Below are positions 33,665-46,161 of a stretch of DNA of 64,000 bases, one piece after another. The stretch is from Mesocentrotus franciscanus (Eukaryota; Echinodermata; Echinoidea; Camarodonta; Strongylocentrotidae). The stretch spans positions 27,152,423 to 27,216,422 of the forward strand of contig CP137667.1 of the NCBI GenBank assembly GCA_037976565.1, written 5' to 3'. Both the position numbers and the translations under genes were made by a program. The notes beneath the pieces are model-generated. The model worked only from the letters and a program-made list of their open reading frames with translations. It was not told the DNA's origin and did not search any database. Within the stretch, counting starts at the first letter, position 1; every line of letters begins with the position of its first letter.

Positions 33665-33665
33665 A
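33455..33665 (+). repeat. ATT array turning into AGT array
   Basis: About 160 bp of nearly pure ATT followed by about 45 bp of pure AGT from 33619, a compound microsatellite. Confidence 0.95.
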
Positions 33666-33849
33666 TAGTATTATCATTATTACTCTCATTATTGTTGCGA
33701 GAGAAAGTTAGTTATCGACTTCATGAAAAACGAAATTTAAGAAAAGCTAGAAAAAGATTTTAAGAAAAAAATATACTTTAAAGATGATGTAAAGTATGTC
33801 GGCCTTTACCCTTCTCCTTCTCCTATTCCGTCTTTTCTGTCTTTCAGTT

Positions 33850-33884
<35 letters not shown>

Positions 33885-35994
33885 CTCGGCTTTTTTTCTT
33901 TCTATCTCTTTCTCTCTTTCTCCTTTTTCTTCTCCATCTCCTCCCCTTCCTCCTCCGCACCCTTCTTTCTTCTTCTTTTTTTCCTTTTCGTCTTCTTTTT
34001 GTTCTTGTTCTTGTTCTTGTTCTTCTTCTTTTTCTTCTTCTTATCATTATTATTATTATCATCATCCTCTTCGTCTTCTCTTTTTGCCCTTCTTCTTTTT
34101 CTTCTTCAAAGTCGTCGTATTTAAAATTCTAAAATTTCTTCTTAAATCACCTCTGTTTCTCTCCGAAAAAAATTAAAATAATAAATAGAATATTGCTCAC
34201 GTGCAAATTTTCATATAGATTGAAGAGATCCAATACTAACCCCGGTTAGTTACTTGTCAATGCGGTTGACTTATTGAGACACTGGTCAGCCCCCTCCCAG
34301 TTAACGCATCTCTAGAGTTTGTACCAAGTGTCCTATCCTTCGTCAGCAAACCATCTTCTTCACGATCGAAGATGAGCTTATCTTCGCGGGGAGTTTCTTT
34401 GTATTGAAAGACCGCCCCCTTTGTGTCATTGTTGTCCAACAATGCGTCTCGGTGATCGATCGCGTTTTGATGCAATAGCTAGCAACCTGCATATAACTGT
34501 ATTGTTTATCCGGGTGGTGGCCACATAAAATGATACATCTTGTGATTACATAGGGTGAGTGCCCTACCGCAAATTTTCTCAAAGGGGGCGTCGATCAATC
34601 TATAGACGTTCATGTCTGTAGTACGGAGGAAGGGTGGAGATGGGGCCCGAGGGGAGAGGGGGGTGGGGCGCTTGAAGGGATACATTAACCCTTAACGTTA
34701 TCAAAATATCATCGGCAGTTTGAATTCCCCCTTCCTTTCTTTTGGAATTGACAAACTAGGATAAGAAAGTGCTGAAAACATTTTGAAATTAAATTAGTGT
34801 TCATGATTTAATAATAAAAACTTGTAGTTTCATGCCTTCTTTAGAATTTGCTCTTTTGTATAGTGATCATTGTCGTATGGTTATAATATTTAAAAGAAAA
34901 TTTTGAAAGAGAACGCGTTGTCTACTATAAGAGTCCTTTTTGGGGATGTCTATGGGCTACAAGCAATGTATTATCACTTATCCTTAACCAACACCCACCC
35001 CTCCCTCTCTCTCTCTTCCTCTCTGTCTGTCTCTTTCTCTCTCACACACCCTCTCTTTCTGTCTATCTGTCTGTCTGTCTGTCTCCCTCCCCCTCTCTAC
35101 ATCTTCCTCCTTCATTATTTTTTTTCTCTCTCTCTATTTTGTATATAAATAATTATATATCTGAAAGGATACAAACAAATACTCGTAGGAAAGCGCACAT
35201 CCCAATATTGGTTATCAGCAAAGATTTTGCAGCCGATGCCGTTCCTATTTCATTTGGATTGTCGCCCTCTATTGACTGTAGGCCAGTTAATCGTAGCCAT
35301 CTGACTACAAACCTTGACACGTAAAGTGATCTAAGTTTAGACCACTTTACAAGTCGTCAAAATTATTGTTTTCATTCAAATGTATATATTATTCTCTTAA
35401 AAACTGTGTGATAAAAATTGAACAGTACGGTAACATTAGAAATGAAAAATAATGATTATTTACTTGATATCTCACAATGCCCGGGGAGAAAGCGAAGAAG
35501 TGATCGAGTGAAGGAGAGAGAGAGAGAGAAAGACAGACAGACGGAGAGACAGAGAGAGAGAGACAGACAGAGAGACAGAGAGGGAGGGAGAGGAGGGGGG
35601 GGTGGGGGAGAGGGGGCAACGTTTCGTGGACAATAATTACTCTAAAATTGAATGAAGAGGGTTGCTTCCCAGTCACGTGGTCTCCAAGCTGTTGGGATTT
35701 GGCATTATAACCATCACCACCAGCAGCTTCCCTATAACCTTGTAACGTGATACCGTCATGGCAACCTGGGTTATGTAATCAGTATCATCATTATTATCAT
35801 GATCATTAGGTCATCACTATCACCACACCATCGTCGTCATCAACATTCCGTAATGTATCCTGATTACGCTTCCCTCCCACCGTTTGTAATCATGGTCATG
35901 CAAATTTTGTTTATGATCGTTGTAATCACCATAATCATAGACATCACTTTTATTACCATCATCACCTTCATCATTATCACCATCAGCATCATCA
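33666..35994. other. Simple-repeat-rich intergenic region
   Basis: CT/CTT-rich blocks at about 33790-34110 and 34985-35130, and a GA/CAGA block at 35510-35615. Between them no gene was recognised. Confidence 0.55.
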
Positions 35995-36315
35995 TCGTCA
36001 TCAACAACAACAACAACAACAATCATCATCATCATCATCATCATCATAATCACCATCATCATTGTTAACATCATCATCATCATTATCAATGTTATCACCA
36101 TCATCAAAACTGTTGATATCACCGTCGCAATCATACCCATCGTAATGAGTAACGAACACCATCATCATCACCACCATCACCATCAACGTCATCATCACCA
36201 TCAACATAATCACCATCATCATCTTCATCATCACCATCAACCTCATCATCATCATCATCCCCATCATCATTAACATCATCATGTACATCATCACCATCAT
36301 CATCACCATCATCAC

Positions 36316-36359
<44 letters not shown>

Positions 36360-36423
36360 CCATCATCACCATCATCATCACCATCATCATCATCATCATC
36401 ACCATCATCACCACCATCATCAC

Positions 36424-36458
<35 letters not shown>

Positions 36459-36480
36459 CCATAATCACCACCATCCTCCT
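35995..36480 (+). repeat. ATC/ACC trinucleotide array
   Basis: About 490 bp of CATCAT with CAC and CAA interruptions, preceded by a more degenerate ATCACC region from about 35790. The minus strand gives a Met-rich open frame with no protein character. Confidence 0.9.
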
Positions 36481-37305
36481 CCTCCTCTCATCATAGTAGT
36501 AATCGTCTTTAACATTGTCAACATCATTGCCCTCGTCCTTCTCGTCGAACGTGACTCTGTAATCATTTTGCTAACCATGAAGGACAACGCTTCAACTTTC
36601 CACTCCGCAGAAGATAACATAAAAGAAAAGAAGAAAAAAAGTCTTATTTGAAACGGAAGTGAAATTCTATCATGTCGGTACATATTAACGGAGATATGAT
36701 AGCATGTTTGTTCGCTTACGTCAACAGCCGATTCTCAAGTAGGACTTAAGCTTTGCAGGAGAGGGCTTGTAGCGGTCCAGCGAATCCTGCAATTTCGTTA
36801 GACGGCAAAGTAGGAATTTGCATTTCGAAAAAAAAGTACTTGGACGACGGAAGTTGACTATATTGTGTGAGTAATTGTCATTTTGTTTAAACATTCAAAA
36901 GAGAATATTTGATTGCCGTAATGATGATAGAAAGAATACCCTATGTTGAAGGGAGAACCCCTTGGATTTTGTTTTCTTTCAACCGCATAAAATGGGCTTC
37001 GTGTATACATTATTCTCTACACGATTCAATCCCCTTAAGTTGTATATGAGAGATATTTGGTAGAATTTTTTCTCCTCTCTCTCTCTCTCTCTCTCTTTCA
37101 CTCCGTCTATCATTTACTCACCCAATCTCTTTTTATCTCTATCTCTCCCTCTGTCTCTCTGTCTTTCTGTCTCTCTCTCTCTATTTCCTTCTATCCTTTC
37201 TCACTTCCTCTCATCCCCTCCCCCTCTCTCTCTCTCTCTCTCTGTTCTCCATCTTCACTTCTCTTCAAAACTGACCAACTGAAAGTAAAGTTAAAGATTT
37301 TGACG

Positions 37306-37699
37306 TTAAGGTAAAGACCAGTTTTGGAAACGCCCCCATTTCAAGAAATGAAATGGAAGCTCTTATTACCAATCATGTGAAAGAATATGTTTTGACTAAT
37401 ACGTGATGATACAAATTTTGCCGGGAAACCGCCTACCAATTGATATATTTGGTAAATTAGTATATCTATCTGGACCGGATAGATATCGCGATCGCGAATA
37501 TAGTCCCATATACATATTTCTGTGTTCCTGTGCGTGTAAATGTACCAAGACTGGACCAAATTTATTATCAATTTGGTGACACCAGAACCTTGCAGTACAC
37601 ACCAATACTTATATGCTAGAGGATCAACCTTTTCTGAACGATTCCACAGCGTTTCTTTCACAATGCAATCGCATGACCAGAACTGGTCTATACCTTTAA
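37306..37699 (-). mobile_element. MITE family W, copy 3 (reverse)
   Basis: The right 200 bp reads as the reverse complement of copy 2: TACCAAGACTGGACC, CTTGCAGTACACACCAATAC, TTCACAATGCAATCGCATGA, ending ATACCTTTAA with TTAA at 37696-37699. The left limit is placed at the TTAA in GACGTTAAGGTAAAG (37306), which gives nearly the same length as copy 2, but the left third is diverged. Confidence 0.65.
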
Positions 37700-37956
37700 C
37701 TAAAGGTTATAATTAATATACCATTTGATCTTATATTGAAACTCATTATTGTAATGATTGTAATTAGGCAGAATCCTAATGATGAACTTGTACAATGTTA
37801 TGTACGAGGAAGGCCATGATAGAATTAATCTAGAAAGGAAGTCATAACTGCGATTACATATGACACACATGTAGCCGGACAGATATGAATCAACATGAAA
37901 AGTCATATTTAAAATAAAAGTAACCAGGAAGAACAATGTAAAACTACACACTTGTT

Positions 37957-38153
37957 TTAACGCCCCTCTGCACTAGTTTGGCCAGGAGGGATTAGAGGAA
38001 TTAGCGTGGTCACTGACAGGTGGTTATCTCATCAACTCAGCTATCAATTAACATAAGAAAAAGAGGACCATGGGAGACCAACGGGCACCGCTTAGGCATT
38101 GTTTTCTATATAGAGGGAGCAAGTAGCTACAAGTAGTACAGTGGGTTATTGAA
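37957..38153 (+). mobile_element. MITE family Z, copy 2
   Basis: Same layout as copy 1: TTAACGCCCCTCTGCACTAG start, CAAGTAGCTACAAGTAGTAC before the right end, which is mutated (GTGGGTTATT instead of GTGGGGCTTTAA). Confidence 0.8.
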
Positions 38154-38237
38154 GAAGAAAACAAGTTTTTACCTCACACATTTTAGAGAAATAAATCAAA
38201 ATACTGAAATGATTGAGATGAATGTAGATAACAAGGT

Positions 38238-38460
38238 GTTTTAGTGAGGAGCGATGGTAGGGCGATCGGATCGTGTAAATATGAGGTTGCGGGTTCTAAG
38301 CCAAGCCGATGCCCAAATGCCCTTTGCTAAGGCATTAATCCTCATTACCAAATCCCCCGTATAGGACGTAAAGTCGTAGGTCCCCTCCTTGCTTATTTAC
38401 AAGTAGCCTACTGCCACGATTCTTCACTTGCATTCCCAGCAGTCAGACAAAATAAAGGCT
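38238..38460 (+). mobile_element. tRNA-derived SINE, second family
   Basis: GGAGCGATGGTAGGGCGATC resembles an A box, and GCGGGTTCTAAGCC a B box. They are followed by CCTTTGCTAAGGCATTAATC, like the AGACATTAATC word of the 48-kb SINE, then a distinct body with GACGTAAAGTCGTAGGTCCC and TTGCTTATTTACAAGTAGCC. Not a functional tRNA. Confidence 0.6.
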
Positions 38461-39120
38461 CGTTCAGATATGACGCGATAAAACCGCGGCGTTTTTTTGT
38501 TTCTTTTACGAAGACCGAAAGTTTATACTAGCTTTACATTTTTGTATCTTATGAAACAGAGCTCAGTTAGTAGGTCCATGGTTTAAGGCGCAAATCCTTC
38601 GTTTCGCGCAGATCTTTGCCATTACTATTTACGCGTACAAAATTAAAACGCGCTTTTTCTTTTTTCTGCGGTTTATCGCGCCATATGTGAACATGCCCTA
38701 ACACGCCAATGAAAAAATGAAGAAGAATAACAAAACTATGAAAAAGAAAGTAAGAAGGTAAAAATAAGCATCTCTATCATGCTATATATGAAAATACAGT
38801 CATGTGACTCATCATCGAAATTCCTGAGTATAAATATGATTAATAAAAGAAAAATCGCATAGTATGAAATATCGATTTGTAATACATGTTTAATTGTTAT
38901 CTTATCTTTCGCGATTTTGATGGTTATTTCTTCTTTTCATGCGAAATTGGAGGCAGTACTTGATACATATGATTGTAATGAAATGTTAGAGTACACGAGG
39001 AAAAGACATGACGAGTTATAAAGTGTACAATACATTGGACTTCCAATTGTATAACTTTGTGCCTACTGGAATCAAGCAAAGATTACATAGCAGGAAAACG
39101 AACCGACTATTTTTCTTTCA
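38461..39120. other. Intergenic spacer
   Basis: AT-rich. CGCGGCGTTTTTTTGTTTC near 38485 and TTTTTTCTGCGGTTTATCGCG near 38660 look like ends of a diverged inverted-repeat element. No gene seen. Confidence 0.4.
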
Positions 39121-39121
39121 G

Positions 39122-39445
39122 GTAAAAAAAAAACGCGAATCAACCTCATTTTCGATGTCCGTCGCGTAGAAAGAAAATAACGGTGAGTAAACTCCTCGGC
39201 CGCTCTCCACGGAGCGCTTGAAGAGGTCTCACGGGGCGCTCTCGGCCGGCGGATCGAGTAGGGGGCCGGTGAAGAGTGGGTGCGCTGGCTTTTGCCGACT
39301 CGTACGCCCTTCGACAATTTGCTATTGGATGTTTTTCTCGAAAGACATTTTGAGAGATGGCGAAGCTCGTTGAATACCAATGAGGCAGCATTTATGAGAG
39401 AAGGAACTCGAACGAAGTCGAGAGGCCCTCGGCACGGGGAAGAGT
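39122..39445. other. Isolated CpG-rich patch with a candidate noncoding exon
   Basis: A GC- and CpG-rich island in AT-rich DNA (CCTCGGCCGCTCTCCACGG, GGGGCGCTCTCGGCCGGCGG). On the plus strand a strong acceptor (ctatttttctttcag, ending about 39121) and a strong donor (ACG/GTGAGT at about 39181) bracket about 60 nt containing stops in frame, so it would be noncoding. On the minus strand an open frame of about 100 codons crosses the patch but has no good ATG. It could be a promoter/first-exon region, a fragment of a GC-rich gene, or a transposon piece. Confidence 0.35.
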
Positions 39446-40217
39446 AGGGATGTATCGCGTTGCTAAGAGGTATATCCAGTCGCCCGTAGAGAGAGGAAAG
39501 GGGAGAGGTGTCATCCCCCCCTTTAACAAAATGTAATTTTACTGTACATGTTGTGTTTATTGAAAAATATGAGATAAGAATATGAAATTAATGGGATGAT
39601 CACAATGGTAAACCTTTTAAAATTATCTTTAAAAATATTGTATGTTAATTTGATTACTTAAGATATCCCTTTATACACAAAAATAGGATAGGAAGGGGCG
39701 GGAGGGGGAGGGGGTGTCTATTTTTTTTTTCGAAAGTAGAAATGATGTCGCTGAAATTTGTGCAGTGTCCTTATATCTTTCGAGATCTACAGTTGCCGGA
39801 AGTAAGAAAATATTGAGGGAAAAAAGTCAATTTTGTAAAGGCCTTCGACTTTGGAAACTTAGGAAAGCGTTCGAACTTGCGAACTATGTTAACGTCCGTA
39901 TTACAAGTTTTTTTCCTTCAATACCGCCTTGAAATGGTCATGATTTGAAGAATGAATCATTTTATGCTGGGAGACAAGAAGGAAAACAGTAAAGATAAGG
40001 AAGGTAAAATAAGTACAATGTCTCCATGTTTTTCGTTAAAGATTGGCCTGTACCAATATACTTATACAAAATAATAATCAAAATGTTGAACCAAACCTTA
40101 CTCGCTAAATGTCACGCCCACTTCGCGTATTCCATTAAGTTATCAAGTGTTTGGAAAAAAAAGGAAAAAGAGAAATTAAATGCCAGTTAAAAAGCGATAC
40201 AGTTTTAACATCTCCCC

Positions 40218-40276
<59 letters not shown>

Positions 40277-40794
40277 CATATATATATATGTATATATTCC
40301 GTCTCTCTTATATATTAGTAGTAATATTAATGATTATTATCATGATAACAATAATAATTCTAATAATAATAGTAATAATAATAATAATGATACTAACTAA
40401 TAATAATAATGATAATAATAATAATTGCAATAACAATACTGATAATAATAATAACGTGAACAAAAATGTTTCGGAATTGACCCAATACCATCGCTTGTGC
40501 GGGAAATATCAAGATTAAATTTAACAAGTTTGATTTGTTGCTGTCTTTTTCCTATAATTATGTCATTCATGCCTGTTATGGTTGCCTCTGGTTGATCTTT
40601 TTTGTATCTGTTTATACGTTGTAGTTTTCTTATCTTTATTTATTGGTTTTTGTTTGTATTTTAATTTGAACATTTTTATTTCAGTCCACGAACTCGGTGA
40701 AAAAACGGTTGTTTAGGCTGAAGCGAGTTACAATGCTAAATGAACATGGATTCCTTCAGAGTGCAAACGAACCCGGTTGAGATAGGGGACTTCA
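39446..40794. other. Intergenic region
   Basis: Contains CT then TA arrays at about 40214-40290 and AAT-rich sequence at 40325-40455. No gene recognised. Confidence 0.5.
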
Positions 40795-42115
40795 GTTATT
40801 CTGCTCGGTCTTAACGACATATCATGAGGATTTAATTCCAATAACACATGGATTGAGGATTTTCACTCGGTTGTCAGAAAGTTAGAATGTCCATGAATGT
40901 CACTTTCATTTTTTTTAAAATGTGTCAATTGCATGTACGGACAATGCGAAACGATTTTTGTTTTTGTTCTTTACAAATCCGGAAGGGAAACTGAAAATCA
41001 ATTCTCTTTCGTCTAAACATTTTTGTAATGAGGACGTCGTTCCTTGAAACCAAGACATTCGAGGGTTTAAGTTCAGTAATCCGGAAGAGAAAATGTCCAA
41101 GAAAATATGAAGAAAATTTTGTTTAGAGTTGACCCAACAGCATTTTGTCTTTAAGGGAAATGAGAAACATAATTTGAAAACATGAAATCCCCGTCCTCAT
41201 CATTTTCTAAAAATCCGAAAAGGAAACTGAAAATCAATTCTCCTTGGTCATAAAAACTTTTATGAGGACTTCATTCTTCGAAACCCAACTTTCAAGGGTT
41301 TACAGTCGGCTATGTCCCAGCAATTATGACAAAAGTCCTGGTTGCGATTGACCCAATGGCATATGTATAACGGCGAAATATCTGATAACATGAATTACAA
41401 TTCTTACCATTACAAAAATACCGGAAGGGAAAATAGGAATCGATTGTACTTGGTCTTAACAACTTAACCTGAGGACGTCGTTCCTCGAAGCCAAGGGTTG
41501 TTTGGAATTGAAAATTTCCAAGAAATTATGAAGATTGTTTTTATTTGAATTGACCAAATAGCATAATGTGCGGAAATGGCTAAATACCTGATAACATGAA
41601 TTCCATCCTAACTATGAGAAAGAATAATTTGAAAAGGAAAATAGGAATCAATTTACTTCGTCTTAAGGAGAATGTTGAGTTCTGAGGTTTTTCAGTCTTT
41701 TTTTTTAGTGCCTAGGAGTATCGTATGCCAAAAAAATGTCCCCTGCAAATAATTTATCTTCAACTGCCATCAGAGTCGAAATGTGACAAGGTACCGCTAA
41801 AGGTTTTGGACCACACTTTCCTGCCACATGTAAAGTGCATTTGACGTTTAGCAAGACTGGGCCAAGGTTTTATCATTTTGTTGATTCCAAAACCTCACAG
41901 TATACACACCAATAGTTATGCTTCCTGATCAACTTTTTTTTCTCCAATCGTTCTCACACAGTTATAGTTTCAGAGTGCAATCGCATGCTGACCAGAACAT
42001 ACTCAAACTCCTCTTTGACAACTATTCATGAGGATGCGGTACCTAGAAGCCAAAGTTTCGAGGGGGTTTTCACCCGGTTATCTAGAAGTAAATAAATATG
42101 TCCAAGAAATGTGTG
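40795..42115 (+). repeat. Degenerate tandem array, unit about 205 bp, about five units
   Basis: Each unit contains, in order, TCCGGAAGGGAAACTGAAAA-like sequence, AATCAATTCTCCTTGGTC, TTAACAACTT...ATGAGGACGTCGTTCCTTG, GAAACCAA...TCGAGGGTTT, and GTCCAAGAAAATATGAAG. The GTCTTAA landmark recurs at about 40811, 41014, 41250, 41456 and 41663. The last unit is split by MITE W copy 4 and resumes at 42019. It is noncoding by frame. I do not recognise the parent sequence. Confidence 0.75.
41663..42018 (-). mobile_element. MITE family W, copy 4, inserted in the tandem array
   Basis: Starts TTAAGGAGAATGTTGAGTTC, contains AGCAAGACTGGGCCAAGG, TATACACACCAATAGTTATG and GTGCAATCGCATGCTGACC, and ends CAAACTCCTCTTTGA. 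The right TTAA has become TTGA. Flanks join to GTC-TTAA-CAACTATTCATGAGG, the sequence expected from sister units, so this is a clean insertion at TTAA. Confidence 0.85.
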
Positions 42116-42119
42116 TGAA

Positions 42120-42374
42120 TAACAGAACCCTCCATCTTGGAGAGAATGGAGGGAGAGAGAATTACCGAGAAACAGAGAGAAACACGGACAGAGAAAATGG
42201 GTCAGCGAAAAGAGAGAGTAAGAGAGAGGGATATGGGAGGTAGGGTGAGAGAGAGAGAGAAATAGGGAGGGGTATTCGGAAAGAAATAGTCAGGGGGGAA
42301 TTAAAAGAAAAAAATCATGGACAAAGAAAGAAGGGGCGTAGTGGTATGATGGGTCAAGAAAGAGAGAGAGGCAA

Positions 42375-42443
<69 letters not shown>

Positions 42444-42720
42444 GAGAGAGAATAGAGAAGGAGAGAGAGATGATAGAGAGAGAGAGAGGGAGAGAGAGAG
42501 AGAGAAAGAGAGGAGCGGTAAAGACGAAAGAGGGATCGAGTGAAAAGCTATAGGAGAGAGAGATGGAGAGAGAGAGAGGGGGGGGGGGTAGAGAGAGAGA
42601 GAGAGAGAAAAAGGGGAAGAGAGATAAGTGGAGTGGAGTGAAAGCAGGGAAGAGAAAGTGTGTGAGGGAGAGACAGACAGAGACAGAGAGACAGAGAGGG
42701 GGAAGAGAAGGGTGGGGGCG
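42120..42720 (+). repeat. GA-rich simple repeat
   Basis: GAGAGA with GGGAGA and AAAGAG interruptions; the purest part is about 42390-42440. Arg/Glu or Ser/Leu frames are artefacts. Confidence 0.95.
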
Positions 42721-43125
42721 TGGTAAAAGGATACCTTTCCAAAGGATAGCGAACCCATTGAACTCATTTAAATGCCTCCATGAAACTTTCACCATTCATC
42801 ATCCACATACTCTATCATCTACCTAAGCATCAATTTATCATTCATGTCAAACTGTATCTCTTCTAAATCCAACACACTTTGTCCTTGCATACTTGCAATT
42901 TAATGATATTACAGACAAGGATGAGTAGCGAAACGCTTGTTTCTACCTCTTCAATATATCGTATCTTTAATAAGATATGACGGTGTCTTGGAGCGCGTTC
43001 CCACTATTACTCTCACAGTGTCATCCAACCACATCTGTTTACCCATTTTGATTATTAAAAGCCAGAGGTAGGTATTAACCACGAAGATTGTCTATTTCCT
43101 TATTCTTCTTATCCTCCTCCTCCCC
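42721..43125. other. Intergenic spacer
   Basis: No gene, RNA or transposon recognised. Confidence 0.5.
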
Positions 43126-43666
43126 CTCCTTCTCTTTCTGTTTCTTCCCCTTCTTCTTCTTCTCTTCTACTTCTTCTTGTTCTTGTTCTTTTTCTTTTTC
43201 TTCCTCATTTTCTTTTTCTTCCTCATTTTCTTCTTCTTTCTTCTATTGTTGTTAATATCATTCTTTTACTTTTCATCCTAATATTCTTTTTCTTTTGTAT
43301 TCCTTTATATGTTTCTTTCTTTTGTTCTTCCTCCTGGTCGTCATCTTCTTTCTTTTTGTTCTTCTCCTTCTTCTTCTTCTTCTTCTTCTTCTTCTTCTTC
43401 TTCTTCTTCTTCTTCTTCTTCTTCTCCTTCTTCTTTTTCGTCTTCTCTTCTTCTTCTCTTTCTTCTTCTGCATCTTTACTGCGGCTATTTTGCGTATTCA
43501 TCTCCATATTCGTATTCCCTCTAATTTTTTCCTCCTTCTTCTTTTTCATCATAATATGATTCTTTCTTACTTATTTCTTTCTTTTGTTCTTTCTTCTCCT
43601 CGTCATTTACATCTTCCTTTTCCTCCTCATTTTGTAATTTTCTCCTTCTTCTACTTCTTCTTCTTC

Positions 43667-43698
<32 letters not shown>

Positions 43699-43826
43699 CT
43701 TCTTCTTCTTCTTCTTCTACTTCTTCTTCTTCTACTACTTCTTTTACTTCTACTTCTTCTTCTTCTTCTCCTCCTTCTTTTTCTTCTTCTTCTCCTTCTC
43801 CTCCTCCTCCTTCTTCTTCTTCTTAA
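43126..43826 (+). repeat. CTT-rich simple repeat
   Basis: Two dense CTT blocks (about 43362-43470 and 43640-43825) separated by degenerate pyrimidine-rich DNA. Confidence 0.95.
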
Positions 43827-45496
43827 GTGACACTGCAGCGTATGTGAACGCCTTTTGCGGTTTGGCGTAGCCGCTGCACGCCATAAAATATTGGCTCTTA
43901 CGATCATTGAAGAGTGCCTCTTGCGAACGCGTATTTAATGCATCCACCGTATACTTAACACCCAAGGATTTATATTCATTATTTTCCCGCGATTTTTGCT
44001 CTTATCGTCTGGTCGCATTTATCAAATGCCAGGGTAGGTATTTTACCCTCTCGTACGGTTACAAAAACTATAAGAAACGAAGACTGCGATAGGATTATAG
44101 GGGTATGTGGCTGTTCAAAGGGGGCAAGGTACCCAGTGGCGTGGGGTCAATGCAAGGGCGTCTACCCGGTTTGGTCTAGCAAGAAGGCCTGTCACAATGC
44201 TTGCCATCTAAACGGGTCTTTTTTGTTTTTATTTTGGGGTTTCATGAATCCCAGACTTGTTATCCATTTAAAATTAATTTATTTTATTCACTTAAATATT
44301 TAATTGTAATTCACTTATGAATTCATTTTATGGACGTATCTATCTGTTTATGCTAAATACATGTACAGTTATTGTAATGTTGCTTGTTTATTTATTATTT
44401 TTTTCTTTCTTAGCTCCCGCTTTTTTTTGGACTGGAAATAATACTAAACAGTTGGCCTATTATCGCGTACAATATCTTACGTAATTTTCCAAACTTTGAA
44501 TTGGACCATCCTCATAAAATCGTTCAAGAATCCATTAGACAACGTCAGGCCTCGATTACAATGTATACCCAGGTATTCCAGTATACCACCTTCGATATTA
44601 TAATGGAAGAAGCAATATTTGCTTTGATATATTCATATAATAAATGTTTATTTCCTGCAAACACACACAAAAATGTTTTTTCTAAATACTTTTTTTTAAA
44701 TAATCTTTTTTTTTCGGGGTGGGGGCTATTGTTAATTCGTTCTAGCCTGTTTTCGTTATTATTCTTGGTCTTGATCTCGTTGTATGTATGAGCAATGATA
44801 CACTATTTCACGATCCAAAATCGTGGCCGAAAAAGAAAATCTCGACCTTGCATTAATCATATTATATTTACTAATGAAATTAAGTGAATAAGAAGGAAAA
44901 GGACAAAACAAAAAGTATAGAATATAAACTGTTCCTTACTTGAAAACTCTAAATATCATTGAATTCATCCAGGCTGTTATCTGAATAAACGTGGGTTTAT
45001 CTCTTTGTTCATCACGCCCTTAATTTCGAGGGCCATTGTATACTCGAGATAATGACCACCACTATTGTGCGGTGCACGACACTTTGTTTCCCTTTGCAAA
45101 ATAGGTTGACTTGAGTTGGATTTCGTGCCTAAGGACATGGCAAGCAGATAAATCATCCCCGATTTCTATTCTTACGGTTGTATTTGTGGTCAATTTGTTC
45201 ATAATTACTCTTAACGGTAGTCAATATAATATTAGATGAAAGAAAAATGCTTTGCATATCAGTTTTACTTTGCAAAATTACATTCACTCCGTATTATTCA
45301 ATATTTCAACTACATGTATGTTAGTGCACAAAGCAACCAAGTTAAACATTATAAAAATAATAATAACAAATATTAATAGCCAAAGAAATATAGACTTTGC
45401 GGCCTGACCGCGTGATTAAAAGCATTGCACTATAGACACAGGTATATTTTTGTCGTGTTTCTATATTTTCCCGCTTCCCTCCCTCCTCATACTCCT

Positions 45497-45533
<37 letters not shown>

Positions 45534-46161
45534 TGATATATATATATATATCTACCTCTATCTATGCGCTACATTTCTCTTACCTTTTTCACTTATCTCT
45601 CTCTCTCTCTCTCTCTCTCTTACTCCCTCTCTCCATCGAGCACACCTCCGAGCTCTCCTCCTATTCCACTTTAGCCTCACTTAATATCGTCCTACATTTT
45701 TCACTCTACCGTATACTTTGGCCTTAATTTGAATGGAGTTTCGCGCTTACCCGGGCTCGGTACCGTCATTACCAGAATGTCGGCTTTAATAGCGTCCCCC
45801 GAGAATACATGTCTCTCAATTGTCTGTATATATTCCTTCTAACAAATAGTATATTATATGATTGGGGCAGGTATACAATATCCAACATATTTCTGGATAC
45901 GATCGGCGTTCCCTTATGATTTCTAAACGCAATTGATTCAAAACGGAAGCGAGTGTTTTTGCAATTATCGTTTTCTCAACGCAGATTAATTTCAAATGTA
46001 GAAAATAAACAAAAGGGGAAAACAGATGGTAATAATTATCTAACTGCTGTTCCTGATATCAGGCGACCCCTCCCCCTCTATATTTTAGGATGGGGCTGTA
46101 GGTTTTACGGCTTATTCAAACACGACCGACATGGTTGCCATCATAGCCGTGCGTGTTTCTA
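43827..46161. other. Intergenic region without recognised genes
   Basis: Contains CT then TA repeats at 45497-45552 and CT at 45596-45622. No exon, RNA gene or TIR element recognised. Confidence 0.5.

Noticed and set aside
35820..36474. Met/Val-rich 157-codon frame
   Set aside because: ATC trinucleotide array.
39072..39380. Minus-strand 102-codon frame in the CpG-rich patch
   Set aside because: Starts at a non-ATG codon and has no recognised domain; kept only as part of the patch description.
42301..42795. Ser/Leu-rich frame of about 160 codons and similar frames at 22.3, 31.4, 49.3 and 59.3 kb
   Set aside because: CT/GA dinucleotide tracts, which are open in several frames at once.
43295..43907. 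Poly-Phe/Leu, poly-Lys/Arg frames in CTT blocks, also at 54.1-54.8 kb
   Set aside because: CTT simple sequence, no start or splice context.
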